Shown: positions 48,741 to 58,315, counted from the first letter of the stretch. The stretch is 64,000 bases of DNA from DAOSEC01 sp035362935 (GCA_035362935.1 DAOSEC010000001.1:83644-147643); one strand, 5' to 3'. A program made the numbers and translations. The notes: generated from the sequence alone by a model not told the origin.

Positions 48741-48946
48741 TATAATAATATCATTGATAAATGGTTGTTTATCATTGCACTAATGAGTATCGCATAAAAG
48801 TTTTTGTATGAAATAGAGTAAACTTTAGATGAAATAGTAAATCTCAATGCTGTTGCTAAACGAAATCAAAGTATCAAGCAGATTTTTATGCGTAACGTTT
48901 TGGTTATTGAGTACTTATAAATGTGAAATTTAAAAAGGATGTGTAA
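48741..48946 (+). promoter_or_regulatory. Promoter and structured ~195-nt leader of the MacB-like ABC gene
   Basis: TATAAT at 48741-48746 (weak -35). The leader starts with a 7-bp hairpin TGATAAA-tggttg-TTTATCA (48755-48774). Then CGCATAAAA (48791-48799) is exactly complementary to TTTTATGCG (48884-48892), extending to 12 pairs with the next three bases (two wobble pairs), enclosing ~78 nt. No known riboswitch class is recognised and no ORF with a ribosome binding site is present. Confidence 0.45.
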
Positions 48947-48949
48947 AAC

Positions 48950-51253
48950 ATGTTAAAATTAATAGAAATCAAAAAAGATTATATGCTTGCTGGAAAGCCA
49001 TTTCCTGCGTTAAAAGGCGTAAATCTCGAATTTAAAGAAAATGAGTTTGTCTCAATCTTGGGACCATCAGGATGTGGCAAAACTACATTATTAAATATTA
49101 TTGGCGGACTCGATAGATATACAAGTGGAGATTTACTTATTGAAGGGAAAACTACAAAAAACTTTAAAGATCAAGATTGGGATGCTTATCGCAACGCAAC
49201 TATAGGATTTGTGTTTCAAACATATAATCTCATCTCTCACTTATCTGTGTTAGATAATGTTGAAATGTCACTTAGACTAGCAGGTGTATCCTCGAAAGAA
49301 CGAAAAGAGAGATCGAAAAAGGTTTTAATTGAAGTTGGTTTAGAAGACCACCTATACAAACGACCCAATCAGTTATCTGGTGGTCAAATGCAACGAGTTG
49401 CTATTGCTAGAGCACTGGTTAATAATCCAAAAATATTACTAGCAGATGAACCCACAGGTGCATTAGATAGTGAAACAAGCAAACAAATCATGAAACTTAT
49501 TCAAAAAATATCCAAAAACCGATTGGTAATAATGGTTACTCACAACGCAGAGATAGCAAATTTATATACTGATCGCACCATACATCTATTAGATGGTTTG
49601 GTTACTGATGATTCACGACCAACTGATTTAGAAAAAGAAGTGAAAGCAGAAAAACTAATTAATCAAAGAACTTCAATGTCATATGGTACGGCTATTAAAA
49701 CAAGTTTTAAGAATCTACTGACAAAAAAAGGTAGAACAATTATTACAGCAATTGCTGGAAGTATTGGCATCATTGGAATTGCTTTGGTACTTGCGATATC
49801 GAATGGAATGACACAATATACAAGCAGATTACAATCAGACACCCTAGCTGGATTTCCGATTACCATAGATCAAACAGTCGTTCGGTTTGGACCACCAGAA
49901 GAAGTTACTAACCCAAGACCGGATTTAGAGTTTATTGACGAAGATGTGTTTTACTCTTATAATAGGGAATCGAGTTTGACGCAACATAAAAACATAATAA
50001 CTTCTGAATTTATGGAATATCTTGGAGGAATGGATGTGAGTCTTTATAACTCAATTTCGTATGCAAGGGGAATCAATCTAAACTTGGTTAACCAATCAGA
50101 TAATGGTGCGTATATACGAGTACAAACATCGAGTTCAGGTAATCCATTCTTTGGGGGAAGTTCCTATTTTAATGAGTTACCTAATAATCAAGTGTTTATC
50201 AAATCACAATACGATGTTATATTTGGTGAATTCGCATCCACTTATGATGAGGTAGTGTTGATTGTTGATGAAAGAAACCGTATTAATGTATCCTTACTTG
50301 AAAATTTAGGGATATCGATAGAGGATGAATATACCTCCTCAAGCTTAATCGGTAGAACATTTAAAGTCGTTTTAAATAACACATATTATCAAGAAGTGTC
50401 GGGAGTGTTTATTCCAACTGCTGATTATGAAACGATGTATAACGACTCTGCATCAATTACATTAACAATATCAGGGATATTACGCGTAAAAGAAGATGCT
50501 TCTACAGAAATACTTAGCACAGGCATTGGATATACAACATTTTTAACAGATTATCTATTAGAGGTAGAAAAAAATTCACTTGTTGTTGTTGCACAAAAAG
50601 CTAACCCAAATCTGAATGTTCTTACTGGACTACCCTTTAATCAAATTATTACTTACGAACAAGTTATGAGATCAATTGGTGGTGATGATACACCTGTTGG
50701 CATTCAAATCTATCCGGTTTCTTTTGATTATAAAGACGAAATCAAAAAGTACATTGATGCATACAATGTTGGTAAAGCAGAGGTTGATCAAATTATTTAT
50801 ACAGACCTAGCCGAATCGATCTCTTCTACCATCCAAGGATTGATTAATACCATAACCATTATACTGTCAGCGTTTGCCTCCATTTCTTTGGTGGTATCTT
50901 CTGTGATGATTGGTATTATTACTTATGTATCTGTGGTAGAAAGAACGAAAGAAATCGGTATTATGAGAAGTTTAGGAGCACGTAAAAAGGACATATCTAG
51001 AATATTTAACGCAGAAACATTACTCATCGGATTTACTGCAGGGCTTATTGGTATTTTTATTGCGTACATACTAATAATTCCCATTAATGTCATTGTAGAA
51101 CGATTTATCGATGAAACTGGATTTGCATCGCTTCTTGTCATCCACGCACTCCTACTGGTAGTTTTATCTACAGGATTAACATTGATCGCAGGGTTATTCC
51201 CTAGTCGCATTGCTTCAAATAAAGATCCTGTTGTTGCACTAAGAACGGAATAA
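48950..51253 (+). CDS. MacB/LolCDE-like ABC transporter, fused ATPase and FtsX-type permease
   Basis: 767 residues. ATPase domain about 1-225: LGPSGCGKTTLLNIIGG, LSGGQMQRVAIARALVNNP, LLADEPTGALD, MVTHN. A hydrophobic segment near 255-280 leads to an outside domain (about 285-610) and three C-terminal helices (about 625-755) with the FtsX motif ERTKEIGIMRSLGARKKDISRIF. MacB-type proteins move substrates by mechanotransmission rather than through a channel; in one-membrane cells they export peptides or toxins or sense antimicrobials. Substrate unknown. Preceded by a long structured leader, followed by a terminator. Confidence 0.9.
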   Translation: MLKLIEIKKDYMLAGKPFPALKGVNLEFKENEFVSILGPSGCGKTTLLNIIGGLDRYTSGDLLIEGKTTKNFKDQDWDAYRNATIGFVFQTYNLISHLSVLDNVEMSLRLAGVSSKERKERSKKVLIEVGLEDHLYKRPNQLSGGQMQRVAIARALVNNPKILLADEPTGALDSETSKQIMKLIQKISKNRLVIMVTHNAEIANLYTDRTIHLLDGLVTDDSRPTDLEKEVKAEKLINQRTSMSYGTAIKTSFKNLLTKKGRTIITAIAGSIGIIGIALVLAISNGMTQYTSRLQSDTLAGFPITIDQTVVRFGPPEEVTNPRPDLEFIDEDVFYSYNRESSLTQHKNIITSEFMEYLGGMDVSLYNSISYARGINLNLVNQSDNGAYIRVQTSSSGNPFFGGSSYFNELPNNQVFIKSQYDVIFGEFASTYDEVVLIVDERNRINVSLLENLGISIEDEYTSSSLIGRTFKVVLNNTYYQEVSGVFIPTADYETMYNDSASITLTISGILRVKEDASTEILSTGIGYTTFLTDYLLEVEKNSLVVVAQKANPNLNVLTGLPFNQIITYEQVMRSIGGDDTPVGIQIYPVSFDYKDEIKKYIDAYNVGKAEVDQIIYTDLAESISSTIQGLINTITIILSAFASISLVVSSVMIGIITYVSVVERTKEIGIMRSLGARKKDISRIFNAETLLIGFTAGLIGIFIAYILIIPINVIVERFIDETGFASLLVIHALLLVVLSTGLTLIAGLFPSRIASNKDPVVALRTE

Positions 51254-51290
51254 TTGAACTTGATTCACACACATTACAAAACGAGACTGT

Positions 51291-51322
51291 AAAGACTCAT
51301 CTATTAATGATGGGTCTTTTTT
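51291..51322 (+). terminator. Terminator after the MacB-like gene
   Basis: AAGACTCATC-tattaat-GATGGGTCTT followed by TTTT; right arm shares GATGGGTCTTTT with the terminators at 48659 and 55467. Confidence 0.85.
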
Positions 51323-51352
51323 CATAGTTGAATGATAAAAACTGAACTAGAC

Positions 51353-51382
51353 TTGACTTTTTACGCATATACGAACTATAAT
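51353..51382 (+). promoter_or_regulatory. Alpha-galactosidase promoter
   Basis: TTGACT (51353-51358), 18-nt spacer, TATAAT (51377-51382). The following ~120-nt leader has no recognised element before CAAGGAGGA. Confidence 0.6.
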
Positions 51383-51508
51383 TCTACTATAAGCAAATTA
51401 GTAATAAACATAAGACCAATGCAATAAGAAATCTGTCTTCAAAATCAACCTAGTTACACTACCTAAAAGACTGATTCCTTTTTATTATAGTATCAAGGAG
51501 GATACCTA

Positions 51509-53836
51509 ATGATTAAGGTGAAAGATAATTACTTTTCTCTAGAAACCAAGGATTTGAGTTATATCTTTCGAGTGATGGAAACAGGGCAACTCGAACAACT
51601 TTACTTTGGATCAAAGTTGGTTGATGAGAATTATTTACCACTACACACAAAAATAACTACAGGTGTAGGATCTTCTATCGTATATGAACGAAATGGAAGT
51701 AAAACTTGTCTGGATTTAATTCCACTGGAATATTCAGGCATAGGGAAAGGAGACTTTCGGTTATCTCCGCTAGAGGTAAAAATGCCAAATCAATCATATG
51801 TTACTGATTTTATATATGATAGTTATGAAATAGTATCTGGTGTTGTGGAAAGTAAAGAATTACCCAATCCGAGGGGGGAAGCAAAAAGTTTAATTGTATA
51901 TATGAAAGACGATTCTCAACACGTGTCACTAAAACTAATATATACTGTTTTTTATGAATCGAATATGATTGCTAGAAAAGTAATCATAACCAACCACAAT
52001 CAAGAGAACATAACAATTAGAAAAATTATGAGTTTGATGCTAGATCTACCCGAATGTGATTATGATCTCTTTACATTTGATGGCGGGTGGATTAAAGAAA
52101 CACACAAACATAAAAGAAGTTTATCATATGGTACATACAGCATAGAGTCAACTACAGGGGCAAGTTCTAACAGACACAATCCTGGAATTATTTTAGCTAA
52201 AAATAACACGCATGAGGAATATGGTGAGTGTTATGGAATCAACTTAGTGTATAGTGGAAACCATTATGAAGCGGTTGAAATATCAAATCACGGATTGCTT
52301 CGAGTGGTAACAGGAATCAATCCACATTGTTTTGAGTGGCCTCTATGTAAGAATGAATCGTTTGAAACACCATACGCAGTCATTTCCTACTCAAAAACAG
52401 GATTTAATCAACTATCTCACCACTTTCATGAATTTGTAAATCACAATATTATTCCAAGTGAGTTTGATGCGAAACTAAGACCCATAGTGATTAATAGTTG
52501 GGAAGCATTTTACTTTGATTTCAACGAATCCAAATTGATTAAGTTAGCAAAACAAGCGAAAGCACTAGGAATTGAGATGCTGGTTCTAGACGATGGGTGG
52601 TTTGGAAACCGAAATGACGATAAAAGAGGGTTGGGAGATTATTTTATTAACAAAGATAAATTTCCAAGAGGACTTAATCCGTTTGTATCTAGAATAAAAA
52701 AGTTAGATATGAAATTTGGTCTTTGGTTTGAACCAGAAATGGTCAATCCAGATAGCGAACTCTATCGTCAACACAAAGAATATATCGTATCAACAGGGGA
52801 CGATAACATCGCTTTTGGCAGAAATCAACTCGTATTAGATTTATGCAATCCAGATGTGATTACATATATTAAACAAAGTATTAAGAATATGTTAAATCAA
52901 ATACCAATTGATTTTATTAAATGGGATATGAATAGACACATTACGGATATGTACTCAAAGCATATTCCCAATCAAGGGATGTTCTTTCATACCTACATCA
53001 AGGGATTGTATGAGATACTAAGTGATATAAAAGCAAACTACCCACATATATTAATCGAAACGTGTTCATCCGGTGGAAATCGATTCGACTTAGGTATGTT
53101 AACCTTTGGTCCTCAAGTATGGGCATCCGATAACACAGATCCAGTGGAACGACTTAGTATACAAGAAGGCTTAAGTTATTTATATCCCCAATCTACCATT
53201 AGCGCTCATGTATCACCTTCTCCACACGCTCAAACATTAAGACATACACCAATTTCAACAAGATTTAATGTTGCTAGTTTTGGTGTTTTGGGATATGAGT
53301 ATGATTTAAAAACATTATCTCGCATTCAAAAGAAAGAAACCATCGAACATATTAAAGTATATAAACAGTATCGCGACGTATTTCAATTTGGACGATTTCG
53401 AAGATTACTCTCAGATCATCCACACATCAAAAGGTGGCAAGTCTCCAAAGGAGATACTCACATACTAGCAAATTATCATATGCAATCACATGCTAGTCCA
53501 AATTTTGAGGTAATCCGATGTTTAGGACTAGATAAAAATGCAATGTATCGTGTGAATCAACTTCATGAACGATTAGAGTTAAAGCGATTTGGGCATTTGA
53601 TTAATCATGTATTACCATTTAAACTTAATCCGGACGGATTTATTATGAGAACAGTTGGAAAATACAAAACACTAAATAATGCGAAAGAGACATTTACAAC
53701 AAGCGGAGAAGTGTTAATGAAGGGATATAAGTTAACCCAGACATTTATGGGAACAGGATACGATGAACATACACGAATGCTTGGAGATTATGGATCATCT
53801 CTTTACATCATAGAAAAGTGTGATAACATATCATAG
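51509..53836 (+). CDS. Alpha-galactosidase, glycoside hydrolase family 36
   Basis: 775 residues, a little longer than usual. N-terminal beta-supersandwich (1-~325), TIM barrel (~330-640) and C-terminal beta domain. VLDDGWFGNRNDDKRGLGDY, GLWFEPEMVNPDSEL, the nucleophile Asp in FIKWDMNR, ETCSSGGNRFD and the acid/base Asp in WASDNTDPVERL are intact. Releases terminal alpha-galactose from melibiose/raffinose-type sugars. No signal peptide, so intracellular, consistent with uptake by the GPH symporter encoded next. Confidence 0.95.
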   Translation: MIKVKDNYFSLETKDLSYIFRVMETGQLEQLYFGSKLVDENYLPLHTKITTGVGSSIVYERNGSKTCLDLIPLEYSGIGKGDFRLSPLEVKMPNQSYVTDFIYDSYEIVSGVVESKELPNPRGEAKSLIVYMKDDSQHVSLKLIYTVFYESNMIARKVIITNHNQENITIRKIMSLMLDLPECDYDLFTFDGGWIKETHKHKRSLSYGTYSIESTTGASSNRHNPGIILAKNNTHEEYGECYGINLVYSGNHYEAVEISNHGLLRVVTGINPHCFEWPLCKNESFETPYAVISYSKTGFNQLSHHFHEFVNHNIIPSEFDAKLRPIVINSWEAFYFDFNESKLIKLAKQAKALGIEMLVLDDGWFGNRNDDKRGLGDYFINKDKFPRGLNPFVSRIKKLDMKFGLWFEPEMVNPDSELYRQHKEYIVSTGDDNIAFGRNQLVLDLCNPDVITYIKQSIKNMLNQIPIDFIKWDMNRHITDMYSKHIPNQGMFFHTYIKGLYEILSDIKANYPHILIETCSSGGNRFDLGMLTFGPQVWASDNTDPVERLSIQEGLSYLYPQSTISAHVSPSPHAQTLRHTPISTRFNVASFGVLGYEYDLKTLSRIQKKETIEHIKVYKQYRDVFQFGRFRRLLSDHPHIKRWQVSKGDTHILANYHMQSHASPNFEVIRCLGLDKNAMYRVNQLHERLELKRFGHLINHVLPFKLNPDGFIMRTVGKYKTLNNAKETFTTSGEVLMKGYKLTQTFMGTGYDEHTRMLGDYGSSLYIIEKCDNIS

Positions 53837-53887
53837 TACAGTTCAATTTAGATATCCTTACAAACAAAAAGTTCAATAAATGATCAT

Positions 53888-53906
53888 TGTATATGTACCA
53901 TATACA
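53888..53906 (+). promoter_or_regulatory. Inverted repeat upstream of the sugar symporter
   Basis: TGTATAT-gtacc-ATATACA, 7-bp perfect arms, 20 nt before the start codon; candidate operator. No clear promoter was identified around it. Confidence 0.4.
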
Positions 53907-53926
53907 AATAGAAAGGATAGATTCTT

Positions 53927-55399
53927 ATGATGGAAACAAGTAAAGTAAGCAAAAGCACAAAACTAACGTATTCAATGACAGGTATGGGTCGCGACATGAT
54001 GTATGCACTCTATGCCAATTTTCTACTCGTCTTTTTAACCGATGGTATTGGAGTAAGTGATGTCACCTTGATTAGTGTGGGGATTATTATTGCACTTGCA
54101 CGTGTGTGGGACGCCATTAACGATCCAATTATGGGAATGATTATTGACAACACGAAATCAAAATATGGGAAATTTAAACCATGGATATTAATTGGAGCAA
54201 TCACATCCGCGATTATTTTCTACTTATTGTTCCAAGACTTTGGATTATCTGGTACAGCATTCTTAGTTGTCTTCGGGATATTATATGTGTTATCCGGGAT
54301 GACATTTACGATGAACGATATCGCGTATTGGTCAATGTATCCAAGTTTAACGTCCGATCCAAAAGAACGAGAGTCAATTGGGTCTTTGGCAAGAATTTTC
54401 GCAAGTCTTGGGATGTTTATCATTGTGGCTGCTGTTCCAATTCTATATCAAAACTTCTTTGGAACTCCTAAAAATGCATTTTCTATCATTGCTTTGATTG
54501 TTTGTTTGATTTATCTTTCTTCCCAAATTATCATCTTTGTTTTCTTGAAACAACCAAAAAATAAATTAACTGAAGTAAAGCAAGAAAAAACAACATTAAA
54601 ATCTATGTTTGGGGTTATTGTAAAAAATGATCAGCTAGTTGTGCTAATTATTTCAATCTTGTTGTTTAACATCGGATATTTTATCACTACAGCACTAGGA
54701 ATCTATTTTTTCAATTATGACTTTGGTAAATACGGTGGCGGAGAGTTTACTATATTTATGGGAATCTTAGCTGTTAGTCAGCTCACGGCACTGATTGTTT
54801 TTCCAAGCCTTATGAAAAAAATATCAAGAAAGAAACTCTTCACAATCTCCTTTATTATGATTGCAATCGGATATGCATTGTTTGTTTCTCTTAAATATAT
54901 ACTCCCAATGAATATGCTTACGATTGGGTTAGCTGGACTAATTCTATTCTCAGGACAAGGATTTATTCAAGTGCTGGTTTTGGTAATGCTAGCTGATACC
55001 ATTGAATATGGTCATTGGAAGCTAGGTACAAGAAATGAATCAGTCGTATTTGCAATCAATCCATTTGTAGTGAAAATGGCTACTGCGTTTCAAACAATCA
55101 TTGTTGCAGTTACACTTGCAGTATCTGGATTAAATAGTAAAGTTATTGAACCACTAACAAATTACATTAACACAATCTCTAATTTACCAAACGATCAAAG
55201 AACGACTTTAATTCGAGCTTTTATCGAAAGCAACACAACACTAGGGATGTTGTTAATCTTAAGAATATCGATGATTGTCTTACCGCTTCTGCTCATTTTG
55301 GGATCGTATTTGATTTATAAATTCAAGTTTAAAATTGATGAAACATTTTACAAACAAATTACATCGGATTTAGTAAAACGCATAGATCAAAACGACTAG
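53927..55399 (+). CDS. GPH-family sugar:cation symporter (MelB-like)
   Basis: 490 residues, about twelve membrane helices. The GPH hallmarks are clear: YSMTGMGRDMMYAL, the loop VWDAINDPIMGMIIDNTKSKYGKFKPWI, and LADTIEYGHWKLGTRNESVVFAIN. Likely imports alpha-galactosides or related glycosides for the cytoplasmic GH36 enzyme upstream. AAAGGA precedes ATGATG; the second ATG is also possible. C-terminal tail is cytoplasmic and charged. Confidence 0.92.
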   Translation: MMETSKVSKSTKLTYSMTGMGRDMMYALYANFLLVFLTDGIGVSDVTLISVGIIIALARVWDAINDPIMGMIIDNTKSKYGKFKPWILIGAITSAIIFYLLFQDFGLSGTAFLVVFGILYVLSGMTFTMNDIAYWSMYPSLTSDPKERESIGSLARIFASLGMFIIVAAVPILYQNFFGTPKNAFSIIALIVCLIYLSSQIIIFVFLKQPKNKLTEVKQEKTTLKSMFGVIVKNDQLVVLIISILLFNIGYFITTALGIYFFNYDFGKYGGGEFTIFMGILAVSQLTALIVFPSLMKKISRKKLFTISFIMIAIGYALFVSLKYILPMNMLTIGLAGLILFSGQGFIQVLVLVMLADTIEYGHWKLGTRNESVVFAINPFVVKMATAFQTIIVAVTLAVSGLNSKVIEPLTNYINTISNLPNDQRTTLIRAFIESNTTLGMLLILRISMIVLPLLLILGSYLIYKFKFKIDETFYKQITSDLVKRIDQND

Positions 55400-55466
55400 A
55401 CAGAATGTAATATTCATCTGTTTAAATGACTATTTTTACAATTGAACTCTCTAACATATAAAGACT

Positions 55467-55496
55467 AGACCCATTTATTAGAGATGGGTCTTTTTT
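55467..55496 (+). terminator. Terminator after the symporter
   Basis: AGACCCAT-ttattagag-ATGGGTCT followed by TTTTTTG. Confidence 0.88.
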
Positions 55497-55557
55497 GTTA
55501 AGGAATTATTAACATACATAAAAGACATAATATATAGGACAACGAATGATTTAGTGA

Positions 55558-55563
55558 TATAAT
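55558..55563 (+). promoter_or_regulatory. -10 element of psuK operon
   Basis: TATAAT 41 nt before the psuK start; the -35 region (TAGGAC at 55535-55540, 17-nt spacer) is poor. Confidence 0.5.
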
Positions 55564-55603
55564 ATACATATCTTAAATGTGAAAGTAAGAAAGGAGATGG
55601 ATT

Positions 55604-56539
55604 ATGAAACGCGTTTGTATAGTGGGCGGATCAGTGATGGATCTCTTTTTATATCCACATCAATCGATGAAGCTATATGATTCCAATCCGGGATATATGA
55701 AAAAATCAGTCGGAGGGGTAGGTAGAAATATCGCAGAAAATTTGTGCCGTTTAGGAATAACAACAACACTTATTACACCACTCGGACAAGATCATTATAA
55801 ATTCATTATAGAAGATCAAGCAAAAAAAATTGGACTATCACTTTGTCCTATCGAAATAGAGGAGACACCACTGTATATTTCTATCATCAATGAACATGGA
55901 GAAGATCTAATCGGAGTTGCATTAATGGATGGAATAGCATCAGCTAGTGTCCAATTGATTATGAACTATAAACATATTATCGATCAATCAGACATACTCG
56001 TTCTTGACACCAACCTATCAGAAGAGGTGCTCAACTCATTACTACCATTATATAGTTATAAAACCTATGTCGATGCAATATCTGGTCAAAAAGCTATGAA
56101 GTTAGCAAACGTATTACAACACATTCATACACTTAAAATGAATGTAATTGAAGCAACAACGATTGCAGGATTTGGAAATGATTCAATTGATGGTCTACAT
56201 CAATTAGGAGAATATTTCATTAAGAACGGAACAAAAGAGGTTTTTATAACAATGGGAGAAAAGGGCGTGTTTTATTATAATAAAGATACATCTCTTGTTC
56301 GTCCATCGCTAAAAGTTGATGTAATTAATTCAACTGGGGCAGGAGATGCATTTTTTTCAGGTGTCATCTTCGCAAAACTTCATAATCTAGATCCAATTCG
56401 TTATGGAATCGCTAATGCATGTTTAAATCTAGAAGATGCATCAGCAGTTTGTGAAACCCTATCTAAAGATAAATTAATAAATTTTGTAAAGGAGAATATT
56501 AACTATGAACCAACTAATTCAAATCCATCCCGATGTTAA
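55604..56539 (+). CDS. psuK: Pseudouridine kinase (PfkB family)
   Basis: 311 residues. PfkB/ribokinase fold: VGGSVMDLFLYP and KKSVGGVGRNIAENLCRLG at the N-terminus, and the ATP/anion-hole motif INSTGAGDAFFSGV with the catalytic Asp near the end. Phosphorylates pseudouridine to pseudouridine 5'-phosphate. The assignment as psuK rather than another nucleoside kinase rests on the adjacent psuG. GAAAGGAGAT ribosome binding site. Its 3' end overlaps psuG by 35 nt. Confidence 0.9.
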   Translation: MKRVCIVGGSVMDLFLYPHQSMKLYDSNPGYMKKSVGGVGRNIAENLCRLGITTTLITPLGQDHYKFIIEDQAKKIGLSLCPIEIEETPLYISIINEHGEDLIGVALMDGIASASVQLIMNYKHIIDQSDILVLDTNLSEEVLNSLLPLYSYKTYVDAISGQKAMKLANVLQHIHTLKMNVIEATTIAGFGNDSIDGLHQLGEYFIKNGTKEVFITMGEKGVFYYNKDTSLVRPSLKVDVINSTGAGDAFFSGVIFAKLHNLDPIRYGIANACLNLEDASAVCETLSKDKLINFVKENINYEPTNSNPSRC

Positions 56540-57410
56540 GAAAGCACTAGAACAAAAGATGCCAATTGTAGCGCTAGAATCAACCATTATTTCGCACGGA
56601 ATGCCATATCCTGACAATGTGAAGATGGCATTAGAAGTAGAACGAATCATCCGTGAAGAAGGAGCAATTCCTGCAACGATTGCAATTCTAAATGGAATAG
56701 TAAAAGTAGGGCTTACTACTGAAGAAGTAGAGTTTCTAGCAAAAGCAAAAGATGTTTATAAAGTGGGTAAGCGTGATTTTGGATTTGTAGTCTCGCAAAA
56801 GAAAACAGGAGCGACAACCGTTTCAGGAACATCACTTGTTGCAAATTTAGCAGGAATACATGTATTTGCGACAGGTGGAATAGGGGGAGTGCACCGAGGT
56901 GCTCAAGAAAGTTTTGACATATCAAGAGACTTAGAAGAACTTGCTTCTTTACCAATTGCTGTTGTATGTGCAGGAGCAAAATCTATTCTAGATTTAGGAC
57001 TAACATTAGAGTATTTAGAGACCAAGGGAGTAGAAGTAATTGGCTACCAAACAGATTTACTTCCCGCTTTTTATTCAAGAACAAGTAATTTTAAGGTAAA
57101 TTATCGCCTTGATAGTGCCAAAGATATTGCTAAGTTATTAAAAGCGAAATGGGCATTAGGGTTATCAGGTGGTGCTGTAATCGCAAATCCAATTCCTGAA
57201 TCTCATAGTATGGATTTTTCTGTTATCGATGCAGCCATTCAAAGAGCACTCAAAGAAGCAGAAGAAAAGGGAATCAAAGGGCAAGACGTTACACCATTCT
57301 TACTTGCTAAAATCAAAGAAATCACTGGTGGTGACTCGTTGGTTTCTAACATTGAATTAGTATATAACAATGCAAGACTAGCAGCACAAATTGCGAAACA
57401 TATGCTTTAA
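56505..57410 (+). CDS. psuG: Pseudouridine-5'-phosphate glycosidase
   Basis: 301 residues. Cleaves the C-C glycosidic bond of pseudouridine phosphate to uracil and ribose 5-phosphate. PIVALESTIISHGMPYP, GKRDF, KKTGATTVSGTSLVA, FATGGIGGVHRGA and SGGAVIANPIPES are diagnostic. The start lies within psuK, with AAAGGAG upstream. Together with psuK it gives RNA-derived pseudouridine as a carbon source. Confidence 0.96.
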   Translation: MNQLIQIHPDVKKALEQKMPIVALESTIISHGMPYPDNVKMALEVERIIREEGAIPATIAILNGIVKVGLTTEEVEFLAKAKDVYKVGKRDFGFVVSQKKTGATTVSGTSLVANLAGIHVFATGGIGGVHRGAQESFDISRDLEELASLPIAVVCAGAKSILDLGLTLEYLETKGVEVIGYQTDLLPAFYSRTSNFKVNYRLDSAKDIAKLLKAKWALGLSGGAVIANPIPESHSMDFSVIDAAIQRALKEAEEKGIKGQDVTPFLLAKIKEITGGDSLVSNIELVYNNARLAAQIAKHML

Positions 57411-57450
57411 TATAAATAATAGAAAGACTTGCGAATGAAAGGTTATATGT

Positions 57451-57480
57451 AATAGTAGTAATTAAAAGATTACTGCTATT
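57451..57480 (+). repeat. Hairpin between psuG and punA
   Basis: AATAGTAGTAAT-taaaag-ATTACTGCTATT, 12 pairs with one G-T, 4 nt before the GAGGT of punA. No T-run follows, so not an intrinsic terminator; possibly an mRNA processing or stability element. Confidence 0.6.
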
Positions 57481-57496
57481 GTATGAGGTATAGGTT

Positions 57497-58315
57497 ATGA
57501 TAAATTATAGTATGTATCTAGAAGCAGCAAAATACATTGCAAGTAAAACAAGGATTAATCCAAAAATTGGACTTATTTTAGGGTCTGGTTTAGGTGTTCT
57601 TTCCGAAGAAATGACACACTCAGTGAGAATACCGTTTGAAGAGATTCCACACTTTGTTAAACCAACCGCAGAAGGACACGCTGGAGAAGTTGTTGTTGGG
57701 AAACTTAACAACGTTGATGTTGTGTTACTCAATGGAAGATATCATTACTACGAAGGATATACAATGGAACAAGTCACCTTTCCTGTTCGTGTTATGAAGT
57801 TATTAGGTGTAGAAACTTTAATTTTGACAAATGCATGTGGAGCGATCAATAGAAATTTTAAACCAGGCGAACTAATGTTAATTACTGACCACATTAATCT
57901 AACTGCAAACAATCCGCTAATAGGGAAAAATGTTGAAGAGTTTGGCCCAAGATTTCCGGATGCTTCACAAATATACGCAAAACACCTAAGAGAAAAAGCA
58001 ATAAGCATTAGTGAAAAATTAGGAATAAAACTAAATCAAGGAGTTTATACATGGTGGACAGGTCCAACATATGAAACTCCTTCTGAAATCAATATGATTC
58101 GAATCCTAGGAGGAGATGCTGTAGGTATGTCAACAGTCCCTGAGGCTTTGATTGCATCGCATGCAGGAATGGAAGTACTAGGAATATCATGTTTAACAAA
58201 TATGGCTTCTGGAATTTTACCACAAAAACTTTCACACCAAGAAGTACTTGATGTCGCAAAAGAAGTAAGAGTTTCGTTTGGCCAACTAATAAAAGAAATA
58301 ATCTCAAGTTTATAA
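57497..58315 (+). CDS. punA: Purine nucleoside phosphorylase
   Basis: 272 residues, trimeric class. GLILGSGLGVLSE and PHFVKPTAEGHAGEVVVG bind phosphate; GRYHYYEGYTMEQVTFPVRVMKLLG, TNACGAINRNFKPGELMLI, and WTGPTYETPSEI with GGDAVGMSTVPEA form the nucleoside site. A Trp-Trp pair (VYTWWTGPTYE) precedes the Gly-Pro-x-Tyr-Glu where Ala/Val-type residues are more usual. Splits (deoxy)guanosine/inosine to base and ribose 1-phosphate. Follows psuG, likely same operon. Confidence 0.94.
   Translation: MINYSMYLEAAKYIASKTRINPKIGLILGSGLGVLSEEMTHSVRIPFEEIPHFVKPTAEGHAGEVVVGKLNNVDVVLLNGRYHYYEGYTMEQVTFPVRVMKLLGVETLILTNACGAINRNFKPGELMLITDHINLTANNPLIGKNVEEFGPRFPDASQIYAKHLREKAISISEKLGIKLNQGVYTWWTGPTYETPSEINMIRILGGDAVGMSTVPEALIASHAGMEVLGISCLTNMASGILPQKLSHQEVLDVAKEVRVSFGQLIKEIISSL

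Noticed and set aside
48858..48938. 27-codon ORF (starting MLLLNEIKV) in the leader of the MacB-like gene
   Set aside because: No ribosome binding site before its ATG, and it overlaps the 3' strand of the long-range helix; not supportable as a gene.
51333..51428. 31-codon ORF (starting MIKTELDL) before the alpha-galactosidase
   Set aside because: No ribosome binding site; it runs through the predicted promoter.
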